Source of the DNA: Undaria pinnatifida
Lineage: Eukaryota; Sar; Phaeophyceae; Laminariales; Alariaceae
NCBI GenBank assembly: GCA_012845835.1
Contig: JABAKD010000001.1
Span: forward strand, 513,501-577,500
Direction of reading: 5' to 3'
DNA length: 64,000 nt
Positions 12,689 through 24,600 of the stretch are shown here, one piece after another. Under the pieces are notes generated by a model. It saw only the letters and a program-made list of their open reading frames with translations. It did no database searches and had not been told where the DNA came from. The translations under genes were made by a program, and so were the position numbers. Position 1 is the first letter of the stretch, and each line of letters opens with the position of its first letter.

Positions 12689-15600
12689 TTGTGTAAATCG
12701 TTACTAATACGTGGCGAGTTAATTTTGTTTTCCTTTCTTGAATTGCTACTGTTGTTGTTTTTGGTGTAAATCTTTACCATTTGTAATACGTGATGAGTTT
12801 TTTTTTGTTTTTCTTTTAGTTCTTTCGTTGTGAGTTATTTGCAAGTGCGCGGTGAGGTATTGTCTTTTTCCCTTCGTTTTTTTTTTGCTTTTGAGCGAGT
12901 TGATACAAGTACGTCAACAACTGTCTTGTTTTTTTCCGTTCTTGTGTTTTTTTTTTGTGTAAGTTGTTACAAATTTCGTGTTGAGTGATATCTGTTTTTT
13001 TCTTTTTTTTTACGAAAAAGTATTGCAAATATTTAGGTGGTGTGTTGTTGATTTCTATTTTTTTATTTGGGAAGATGGCAAATCTGCCGCTGTTAACGAG
13101 GAGCTCGCGGTGTGTCAGGATGTTTCTAACTGTGGTCAACTTGTGTGCGCGCTGGTTGAAAAAAATTGGAGGCTCGTAACCTGTAGATGAATCTCGGTCC
13201 GGTCTGGTTGGCGGACCAAACGAAAGAGGCTCAAACATCTCGCGTGGGCGCTTTTTCTTTCCTTCGTTGCTTGCTTCGTTCCTTCCCTTCTCCCTCCCTC
13301 CCCCCCAACCATTATGTTGTCACAACTTCCTCCCCCCTTCGCATTTCTGCCGCCGTGTCGTGTGGCCCCTCTCGCCCTTTGTTATACATGTGCATATGCC
13401 TGTGCTTGTCCGCTGCCCAAAGGACCTTTTGAGCGGTGTTCTCGGTATCTCGGAGGCGAGGGATTCCTGTCGCCGAGGCCTTTTGACGGAAATCATAGTC
13501 TCCTACGAGTGAGGACGTGTTTGGCGTTCCGTTTCCGTTTTACATTGTTTTTATCTTGTGTTTTACAAGCTAGATGCTCACGGAATTCCGAATGAAAAAA
13601 CTGTTGTTCATTTTGACCGTAAAAGCTTTTTTCAGGACTTATTCAGCGGGGCTGAGGAGAGCTAGAAGTCCCTTGACTCATTTCCAACTCCTAAAATTTC
13701 CTAACCTAAATCCAAGTGTTTTGATCCCACGTCGAGACGGCGGTGCTAAAAGGGTTAGCGTAAACCATGTGCCATGTATATCATGTGGACGAAAAGTAGT
13801 AACCTCTCGATATGATCCACATGCCGGAAGCTTAGAATTCAGGGTAGACTCTAAGGCGGGGGGGGGGGGGGCAACACCCATCGCGTTTATGGTCCTGACG
13901 TCCCTATACCCCTATCCAACATAGCCAACCTGCTATTATTGAAACTCTCCGATACCATCAGCGGTGGTCGGTCGTATCCGGATCGTATCACAAGGCACAA
14001 TCAGATCAAAATAAACAAAAGCAAATGCTGAATATTCTGTTGGTGTGCCGATCTTTGCCCATCTCATCCAAAACACGTGTTGTATCTTATTCAGTAACTG
14101 TTTTGTGTGGGGAGATGAGCGCGTTGAACAGCAACGGGTGTGGCAGGTTTTTAATGCGCTTCAGCTCTCCACGCACGCTTGTGGGGACGGCACCACTTGC
14201 TTGGAATTATACCAGGACAACGTTATGGGTTGGGTAATTAGGTCACATTGTGGCGGAAATGATTGTGCTCGGACGCGCGGTACGCTAGAGGTAGCAACGT
14301 TTCTTTACTGAAGCGTTTTGTGAACGTGAACGACGAGGCTCCTATTCAATCTTAGCGCAAATTTATCGGAATTTCATTGATTTTTTGGCGTGTTTTTTGT
14401 TGTATGCCTATTAACAGGTCGTGGGATATTTCCTCGGCTAGTACTTTTTTTTTCCCGTAAAGTCGAACCAGTTTTGTGTTTGTAGAGCTTCTCTAGCCAG
14501 GAGCACATAAACAACATGGCCAACCTTACTGTCAGTACTATAAGTATGCTATTGGTGTGGTGACGCATAGCGTAAGCGGTCGTCTTCCAGCACCCGTTTG
14601 GTTTCTGGAGGGCGCTACTTCCACGTCCGCGCATTGCAATGCTTTGCTGTGATTGGCTGCTATGCTGTGCTGTGATGAGCCTTGCTGTGGCGTTTTTTTT
14701 TTTTTTTTTTTTCTGTGGCTTGATTTACTGTGCTTTGTTTTGCTGCGGCTTGCTGTGTTTTACTGTGCTTTGCTGTTGCTGTGATGTGTTGTGCTGTGCG
14801 TTGCTCTTTTTTGCCTCACTTTGCCGTGATTTGATGTTACTTGCGATGCTTTTCTGGGATGAGCTTCGCTATGCCATGCTGTATTGCCCCGCGAAACCAC
14901 AGCAGCAGTCTGCCCCCACCCCCCCCCGCTCCCCTCGTCCCTGCTATCCGCCTCTATCCCCCCGTCGCTGCCTCCCTTCCCCCCCAGAGGGTGGAATCGA
15001 AATCTCCGTTGGTGAGATCGAAATACGCGCTCATGTCCCTGGGGTCGGTGTCGTCGAACGCCATGGCTTTGCAGATATGCGCGTGAGACGGAACCCTGGC
15101 AAAAAAACATGAGGGCGAGTGAATAGGGGAGGGGTGGACCCCCCTCCCTTATCCCTTCGTCCTCATTTTGTTTTGACAGGGTTCCGTCTCACGGCAATAT
15201 CTGCCAAGCCAAGGCGGTGGACAACACCGATCCGAGGAATATGAGCGCATATTTCGGTCTTACGACTGGATACTTTGATGACATCCTCTGGGGAGGAAGG
15301 GGGGCAGCGACGGGGGGATAGAGGAAGATAACCAGGGACGAGGGGAGGGGGGGGGGGGGGGGGTAAGACTGCTGCTGTGGTTTCGCGGGGCAATACAGCA
15401 TGGCATAATTGCTACCTCCTCACCTACCCTATTCGCTCATCCTCGTTATTTTTTGTCAGGGTCCCGTCTCACGTCAATATCTGCCAAGCCATGGCGGTCC
15501 ACGATACAGACCGTAGAAATATGAGCGCCTGTTTCTACCTACCCCCCCCCCCCACCCGATAGAGTGACAGCAAACAAACGTGAAAAAGTGCGCAGTAGTT

Positions 15601-18600
15601 GTATGTAGCGAAGATAAGGTGAATCCGGCAACTTTCAAATGGAAGTGGGGAGAAGATGAACTACCGGTCGTAGACCAATATACGTACCTTGGCGTAGAGA
15701 TGCCAAAGGACTGCTCTAGGGATGCACCCACAGCGAAGGTAATAGGAAAGGGTAACTCACAAGTAGGCAAGATGGGTGCGATCCTAACAGACCCGCACTT
15801 TGACGCTAGGATTAAAAGTATGTATTCTGATGAATGTGATTGTAGCAAAGTTAGAGTACGCAGGAGAAGTATGGGAATAGAACACGAAGTTGGTGAAACA
15901 ACTTAAAACAGTGCAGATGACAGCAGCTAAAACGATACCAGGATGCTCAAGTACGACGAGTAATACAGTATCAAGAGCAGAACTAGGAATACACCCACTT
16001 GAAACAAACAGAGACGTGATAAAGTTGAAATGGCTCGTATATAAAGTAAATAATATGCCAGAAAAGAGGTTGCCAGTCATGGTTGATAGGGCTGTATGGG
16101 AGAAAATGCCAAAATAGCGAGCTGAAATATGATGGGATAACGTAGTCGAGAAGATTTGGAGAGATTTAGGGGGAGGACCAAGAAGAGGTACTGCTGTCTA
16201 CTGATAGAGAAGTTTGGCGGGTACAAGACAGAAATAAAAGAAATATTAAAAGAAAGGGAAAAGCATGGGCCAAGAAATAAGGCGAAAGAGGAGAAGCACT
16301 TGGAGATATATGGGAGGTTGAGGGAAAATATTGGAATGAGAAAGTTTTTGCACGGCCCAATGGACTACGCGAAAAAGCCGAAACTGCGATTTGTAGGGGA
16401 CCTGGATCTACCAGCAAGAAGAAAGAGATTTACCAGTAGTCGGGAGGAGGACTTGGCTACAAATATGTGCCCGTGTGGCACAACAGTAGAGAGAAAGACT
16501 CACATAGATAGTAGGAGAATTTGAAATATACAAGGAGGAACGGGGTGCGTTTGAGGAGAGGATGAGGAAATTAGACGTATGTGACATGGAAGAGTTTGGT
16601 AGATTTTTAATAGAGAGCAGCGAGAAAACGATCGCTATCCCAGGAGATAGATAGTGGCCGCAGACGGCGACACAGGACGGGGATAGGATAAGCAAACAGT
16701 GTCTGTGTAGAATATGGGAGAAGCGTAATGAGCGCCCAAATGTTGGAGGTGTCTCTATTAAGAGTAGGGACGGTGCTCCGTCTCGAAAGCGATGCGTGGT
16801 CATGATCCAATTACTAAGGCAAGCAACAAATGAGTACGCCCCCCCCCACCCCACCCCCACCCCTATCCCCCCCTCCTCTATTCACTCGTCCTCACGTTTT
16901 TTGCGAGGGTCCCGTCTCACGGCAATATTTGCAAAGCCATGGCGGTCGACGACACAGACCCTAGCGATATGACCGCCTATTTCGGTCTTGCGACTGAAGA
17001 CTTCAACGATAAATTCAACCCTCCCACCCCTATCCTCCCCTATTCACTGGCCCTCATTTTGTTTTGCCAGGGTTCCGTCACACGCGAACATCTGCAAAGC
17101 CACGGCGGTCGACGACACCGACCCCAGGGGCATGAGCGCGTATTTCAATCTCGCCAACGGAGATTTTGATAACATCCTCTGGGGAAAGACGCCCTCGACC
17201 AAAGGCGAACAGCTGCGGTGAGTTTCGAGTGAGAACGAACCTCTAAAGTACACTGTGAGATCGTTTGAGGCTGGTCAGTTTTTGTTTCCTGCCCGGTTAC
17301 TTGAGCGGTGCCGCCGAGTTGCTTTTTCTTTGTTAATCTTCCAGAGCTTTTGTTTTTTTCCCTTTTCGACTTGCGGCTTGCGACACCCCCCCCCTGGACT
17401 TGAAGCCAACCACACTCCGAAGGAAGGGGAAGCTGAGCTCTAGATATATATATATAAATATGGATGTACAGCAGTGGTGCCGGTTGAGTAGTGCCGGCTG
17501 CGCACTGCAGTGCCTGTGACACCGTTTGGCACGTGTGGGAACGGCCAGTAGCGTCAGTGTGCGGAGTGATGCCGGTTGCCGCTATAGTGCGGGAGTTTCC
17601 GGACGGCACTATAGCGGCGACGCACGCTGCGGTAGAGGTAGCGAATACATTTTCTGGGGCTCCTCATGAGAGGACCATTATAATTAATCTCCGTTAACTC
17701 TTTTTTTTCAGAGGTAATGAAAGTGCAATCCAATGGCCTATAGGACGTGCGCTACGATACAGGTATCCATATCACTTTATAGCTATTGTCTCTTCTGACT
17801 GAACGGGGCTCAATCCTTAGCCCCGAAAAAAATAGAGGAATGTTTGGTTTTGTTTTTTGGCCAAATTATCATTTTTGTGTATACCTAGACTATATATAGG
17901 CTATAAAGGGGTTTGTATTTTGGCCAAATTATTATTTTTGTGTATACCTAGACTATATATAGGCTATAAAGGGGTTCGTTCAACGGGTGGCACTTTTTTC
18001 AGTTTTCTTTCTGAAGAGAAAACAGTTCTTTGCGCGAGGTATAGAGAGCTCACCAACAAGCGAGGAGGAGCCTCACAAAAAGATGGGTGCACATCTATCG
18101 TAACGTGTGTCCTACAGTAGCTATTAATAGATAGCCAGCAATAGAGTTGAAAGAAAATGATATCCCAGCGAAATTGGCTAGCTTATCAGTTGGGAAACCC
18201 CTCCAGGTCAGACCGACCCCGTGCTGTGTCCACTTGGTATTGCGGCTGACGCGATCAACCAAAACATATTTGCTGCTGCAATCAATGCCAATTTTTTCAA
18301 CCACAGAATTTGAATCAAAACGCCTAGCTGGTACGTAATTCTTTCTCGCAACAAAAGACACAGTCAGTGTTCTTGGTTCGGTTCCCGAACCTTTATTTAA
18401 TAATAGTCTTCCCCTTTCATCAGTTGGGAAACCCCTCCAGGGCAGAGATAATGTGGCCGCCGAAGAGTGCCACCTTTCTGTATCGTAGCACTGTGTCCGG
18501 CACTACAGACGGGACGTGCCCGGCACTATAGAGGGAACGTGTCCGGCGCTGTAGAAGGACCGTGTCCGGCACTATAACTTGTAAGTACTGTGTGCCAACC

Positions 18601-21600
18601 AGGTATACGCTGGATGCTTTCATTTCGCTCTTGCGGCGCCACTCCCCGGAGCACTTCCCGGAGGGGAACCTTGTATGTGTACAGAAAGGGGCGGCAGTGA
18701 AGTTTAGTGAGTTCGGGCTACTAATGGTTCAAGGCATTAACAAATCTCCGTATTCGAGGGAAACCATGCACTTGGTAAAGTTCTAGGGGGGGGAAACAGT
18801 CATTGTTATCGTGGTCTGGCAAGGCACCGCACCATACAAGGACAACTACTGTATCCCATATGCCATTAGAATAATTTAATTTCATTACCCCCCCCCCTGT
18901 ATAGCTTCGTCAGGGATGCGTGGATAATGGTCAAACGACTTAAGGCAAGCACCGAATGAGTAAGCACCTCTCCTCCGTTAATAAGTACCTGGTACGTCAC
19001 ACATAATATCGCCAAGCACAAGCAACGGTATTGTTCGGGGGATCTGTTAGCTACAGTAGAAGCTGGTTACTGTTGAGCTGCATGTGTCGCCGTGACTTTG
19101 GTATTGGCTCAACGGGTAGAGCTTCTAGTAATTCATAACAAAATATGCAAGTTTTCAGTGAATTGAAGTAGGTCCACGGGCTTGAGAGGGTCATTGCTGG
19201 CGAACACAAAAATAAATGTCAGGAATCGAAACAAAAAAAATGTTTTTTTTTGCGAATCGTGATATATCGCCTAGAATCCTGATTTTTGACTAGTTTGGAC
19301 AAATGTCCATAAAATGAGATGGCAGGTGACTGATTCCTGACAAAAACAATTGTGATTTAATTTCTTGAAAACGTGACACTTTTTTCAAGAAGTTCAAAAT
19401 GCCAGGAATTGTGACATCTTGTCAGGAATCGTGTTTTTTTCGACGTTCGTGAGGATCGACCTTAACAAACACAACAAGCTCTCGTCAGGGTAGAAATATG
19501 TTGGCGAACAAAAAAAAAATGCCTACCAGTACTTGTTCGTATCGTGGCGCGCGTGATCCACTCCACGGATTTCGAACTCCCCAACCCCCTCCGTTTTCGT
19601 TGACTCCCTTGTTACTCCTTCCAGCCTTGTGGCGGAGGCCGGCACAGGCCTGGATTTTTTCCACGGCCACAACTACGTCCACAATGACGTGAAAGCGGCC
19701 AACATCCTTGTGTTCCCCAAGGAAGAAGGAAAAGAAGAAGACCACACCGTCGGGACGGCAAAGATGGCCGACTTTGGGCTTGCCCTCGGTGAGAGAATCG
19801 AGAATCGAGAATCGAGAACCGAGATCGAGATCGAGATCGAAGTCGAGATCGATCTGACCTGTGGTGGTTGTGTGATGCTGTATTCCTAGGAAAACGTTAC
19901 GGGACGCGGGCTACGGCAGAGGGGTACTGCATGCAGCACGTTTCTTTTTTTTTTTTAGGGGAGGCAGGGGGTTATTTCTGATTGATTGATTGACGGGGGT
20001 GGGTCCTTAGGTTAACGCCTTTTTGCAGGCACAACTGGAATCCCGTATGTGGGGGACGAATCACTTGGAATTAATGTGGGGCAGGATTTTGGAGCGCTGA
20101 AGGGGTTAACCTATTAATAGCAAACTACCCCATGTCGTTGAAACCCCGTTTTGTTTGGTTTTGCTCGACAATGTAGTGGCTCCTCTGTAGTGCTGGTTGA
20201 GTAGGGCCGCTTGCCCGCTGTAGTGCCTCTGAAATCGTTTGACGCAGATGGGAACAGACCCCAGTAGCGGCGGTATGCGGAATGAATAGTGCCTGTTGCC
20301 GCTATGGTGCTGGTATTTTTCGGCTGGCACATACTGGCACTATTGTAGAGGGACCACTACTACTGTAGTTGCACGTATTTTTCGCGAAATTGTTTCTGAC
20401 TGTGATGTTATTGCGAGAAACTAACCTAAACGTTGGATTTGTTATTGTTTTTCATGACAGTGCAGTGGTCCCTCTATAGTCCCGGTTGCCCGCTATAGTG
20501 CCTGTGAAATAATTTGACACAGATGTGGCAACCAGTAGCGGTGGTGTGCGGAGTAGTGCCGGTTGCCGCTATGGTGCCGGCATTTGCCGGCTGTCATATA
20601 TATACTGGCACTGTCGAGGGACCACTACCTAATATCGTTGAAGTGTAGATATATAGGTATATGTTTAGCGCGACTGTGGTGTACCCAGTTCAATACCATT
20701 TAATACAAGCCAATTTAGGTGTTTTTTCTGTACTAGGTATGGTGTTAGTTTTTTCCATTGCAAAATGTATCGCATACTGATCGGTCCCGAGTATTTGTTT
20801 TTCGTGACAAGTGACAAGCCGATTTACTACCTGGTCTGAACTGCCACTCGAAAAGCCTTAGATCGGATGGGACTCAAAATGTATACACCACTAACCACAC
20901 TTTAGTACTAGTATTTGTTATATGCCTCAATGATGTTTTTTTTTCATTAGGATACACCTACGTTTTTCTTTAAGCCTGTGTTGGGGTAACGTATACTTCT
21001 ACCACTACCGATACAGATACCATACCGATATCGATACTGACACCGCCAACGATACTGATTCCGATACCGCTACCGCTGCTGCTACCACAACCGATACCAC
21101 TGCTGATACCACTACCGATACCACTACCGATACCACTACCGAAACTGATACCGATACCACTACCGATACCAATTCCGGCTCCGATACCTATATCGCTACC
21201 GATACCAATATCGCCGCCATCACCATCGGAACATCTACCGCCATCACCACCACCACCACTGAATACATCGGCTGCACGCGACGCTTTCGCCCTTCCACAT
21301 GACCCTTTCTTATGCACGACCACATCTTCAAACCGACGCCGGATGGAAACAACAACAACAGCGAAGGGAGAGCTGAGGAGTGGACAGGGAACTCTTGGAT
21401 TTCGGCCGCCAGAGGCCATGGGGGGCAAGCGAGTGCCCTGCGTTCCCGCCCAAGACGTCTTTGCATTGGCGCACGTTGCCCTGCAAGTCGTCGTGACTGC
21501 CGGACTAAGAGCTCATAGCATGTTTTTGAGCGAGGTGGGTGGTGTGATGGTTTGCCCTGAACTTGGAAGTCGACTCCAGACGATGATGTAGTGAGTACAG

Positions 21601-24600
21601 CGAGAAATAGGGCGAGAGGGCGTGGTGTGATCATCGCATGGTGCAAAGGCGTGGTCCGAAAGACTATGAACCCTTGCATCCGTACAATGCCGGGACGGAG
21701 CACGTCGGGTTTTCTTCACCGACCGGACAGACGCCGAGAAACGTGGGGGGGATGGAAACAGCTCTCCCACGCTGTACAGATTAGAATAGACGATGCGAGG
21801 GCTGTCTTGAGGGAAGGTGGTCAGTCTAATCGTGAGTGGCAGTTATGTGAAGGACCCTTGACAGGTAGTTTTACGGCTGACCTCCACCCTGCCTCAGGTA
21901 CTTGATTTGGTGACACTACTACTTCAGTATTGTTAGCTCCTTGGCCTCCTCACAGTAGCCTCGTCATGGCCAAGCATGAAAATCCTGGTTTTCGTAAAAT
22001 TGGGCCAATTTTCCAGTGGTACACTCGTAACGCAATGTAATTACATCGTCAACGTGTGGATTGTTTTCGTCATCGCCGCGTAAAAATTCTTTTGTCGCCG
22101 CACCACGTGAAACAAATCAAACCCGTCTAATTTTCTTGGTCACCCCGCGTATAATATGTTCGTCGTCGTCGAGGCGCGACACTATAAACTCCACCCGTTC
22201 TCCCCACCCCCCTCCGCTGCCCGCAACCCCAATATTATACCTTGTTGCCGACGACATTAGCTCGTGGTATCTCCATACGAATGGGGGATGCTGGAGGAAT
22301 TGGACCCCGCGGTTTTGAAGTCCAATATGGTGAGTCAGCCCGCGTCGTCTCTAGGCTGATGGACCCCCCACCCCTCCGTCCACCTCCCTTCATATTGCTT
22401 ACCCGTACGTACGTAAACGTTTGCGTAGTGAACTCTCTCGGAACCACGGACCTTTTTTCGGTATTCTTACTGCCTACCTTCCCCCCCCCACTCCTCCCTG
22501 TCTTTAGTGTGAACTAGTACGTATTGAAGGTGGCGATCTAGACTATTTAGAGACCGCGACCCCTTTTCGATTTTCATCGTCTCTTTCTTGCGTCCTTTCT
22601 TCCTCCCCGTGATTCCCCTTTAACTTCTTGACCTCGATGTTGACCTTGACCTCGGCCTTGGCCTCGATGTTGATCTTGGCCTTGATCTCGCCCGTGACCT
22701 CGAACTTGGCCTTGACGTTGACTCCGACGTCGGCGTTGACGTCGAACTTGGCCTGCATCGTGACCCTGACCTTGACCTCGGAGTATACCTTTACTTGCAC
22801 GTTGATCTTGACGTCGACCTTGGCCTCTACGATGGCCGTGACCTTGACCTTGACCTTGACCTCGACCTTTGTTCTGATCTCGTCCTTGGCCTTGATATTG
22901 GCCTTGATACTGACCTTGACTTTGACCTGGACCTTGACGTCGACGTTGGCCCTCACCTTTACCCTGACCTTTGCCTAGGATTATACAGTTGTACGTTTAC
23001 CTTGATCTCTACCATGACCGTGACCCCGACCGTGACCGTGACCTTGACCTTGACCTTGAACTTGAAATTGAAGTGTATCGTGTCGTTGAACATGACGTTG
23101 ACCTCGACCTTGATATCGACGCCTTGCTTGCTCACTTGGTTCCCTCACGATGCCCCGCGCAGGAAATATTACCTTGATCTCTACCACGACCGTGACCCCG
23201 ACCTTGACCGTGACCGTGACCTTGAACTTAAACTTGAACTTGACGTTGACCGTATCGTTGAACTTGACGTTGACCTCGACCTTGATATCGACCCCTTGCT
23301 CGCTCACTTGGTTCCCACACGATGCCCCACGCAGGAAGTATTAACCTACCGGAACATGACCCAGCCTGTCTATCGGCGTGCGCTCTTCAACCCCGACAAC
23401 GTGTGCGCCGAGCTTTCCCACATGGGGCCTGAGGTATGAACAGTTTTTGTTTCTCGATGAAACCGACCGCGCCATTTTCCCTTTACGTACGTACGCAAAT
23501 TTGGATGAGTCGAAGTGCTGTACTGTACTGTACAGAACAAAACCGAGAACCGACTAGCTAGGCTGAAGTTGCACCCTTTTCGTTAAATTAGTTAGAATGC
23601 AGTAGTGCTTTTAGTAATTGTTTGAACCGTTTAACGAAGGAGAACCTTCCCCCCCCCCTGCTGGTTGTCGAGAATTTCGACGACGGAAATATTTTTCTGT
23701 ACGGGTAGGGATGTTTGATCGGGCGGATACACATGTATTTTTTCAGACACATGCTACGGTAAATAAAGGTACACTCACTTTGTTTTGGGGCTCTTCAGTC
23801 GAGGAGTTGTATTCTATTAATAGTAAGCCCATCTGAGTCGAAAAACTGATTTTTGAGAAAAATAAAAGTGCAGCCCGATGAAAAAGTCTCATGGCCTAGG
23901 CATAAAACGAAAAAACAGTTGCAAAAATAAAATGGGTTAAGATGTCCCGAAATTCAGAACACACTTGTTTTTGTCCGAAAAGTGCTGCCTCTATCGTTGC
24001 AAGTGTCCAACGGTGCACCCATTTTTTCACCACTTGAGGACCTCTATATTCCACCAAACCAAAGCGATTTTTGAGAAAAATGAAAGTGCAACCCGATGAA
24101 AACCCCTCATGGCCTAGGCATTAATTAAAAAAAAAAAATGCTAAAATAACATGATGCTTCCGTCAATGTTGGATCGAGATGTCCCGAAATTCTATTAAAA
24201 AAAATGTTCCTCTCCAAAAGGTGCTTGCTACCTCAAATCGTAGCACGCGTCTTCAATCGATCGGCCGATAGGTACATTGACCTCGTTTTCGATATCCGCA
24301 TTGATGCCCATGTCGATACCGGAGCGTCAAGCCGATGTTCTGGCGGTACGTGTCCAGTACTACTGTAGTGAAAAACTTGCTGGCGTGCTACGGGTATCTG
24401 TGTACAGTGGTGTACTCCTTGTAAGGCCACCCGGTTTAAGACGTTTCGGGAGATAAGGCCAAAGAAAATCGGCTTTCTGCGAAAAACATAACCACTTGGA
24501 AGTAGTATGGGATCGTTTTATGCAGTACCAAAACAAAATACCATTGTAACCTAAAATGTTATCGAGGGTGGGCTTAGAGTAGGCACATCACTGTGGCGGT

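Larger units (their letters stand above)
14871..15406. repeat. 536-bp palindrome with exon copies in both arms
   Basis: The left end ATGCCATGCTGTATTGCCCC and the right end GGGGCAATACAGCATGGCAT are reverse complements. The match continues with substitutions through both arms to a centre near 15138 with essentially no spacer. Each arm contains one copy of the kinase beta4-hinge exon, on opposite strands. Confidence 0.9.

Noticed and set aside
18562-18786. Open frame with [14 protein letters not shown], considered as a hinge exon
   Set aside because: The junction 17217 to 19625 is phase-perfect and gives a continuous alphaE helix, so no exon is needed here. The frame overlaps a MITE-derived repeat.
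20031-20115. Possible exon after TTTTTGCAG at 20021-20030
   Set aside because: Phase fits by chance, but it ends in a stop, contains a dispersed repeat word (TTGGAATTAATGTGG), and 19788 joins perfectly to 21362 without it.
22543-23439. Long Leu/Thr, Asp/Leu or Lys/Val frames on both strands
   Set aside because: Artefact of a stop-free hexanucleotide repeat; only the last 99 nt (23335-23433) are supported as an exon.
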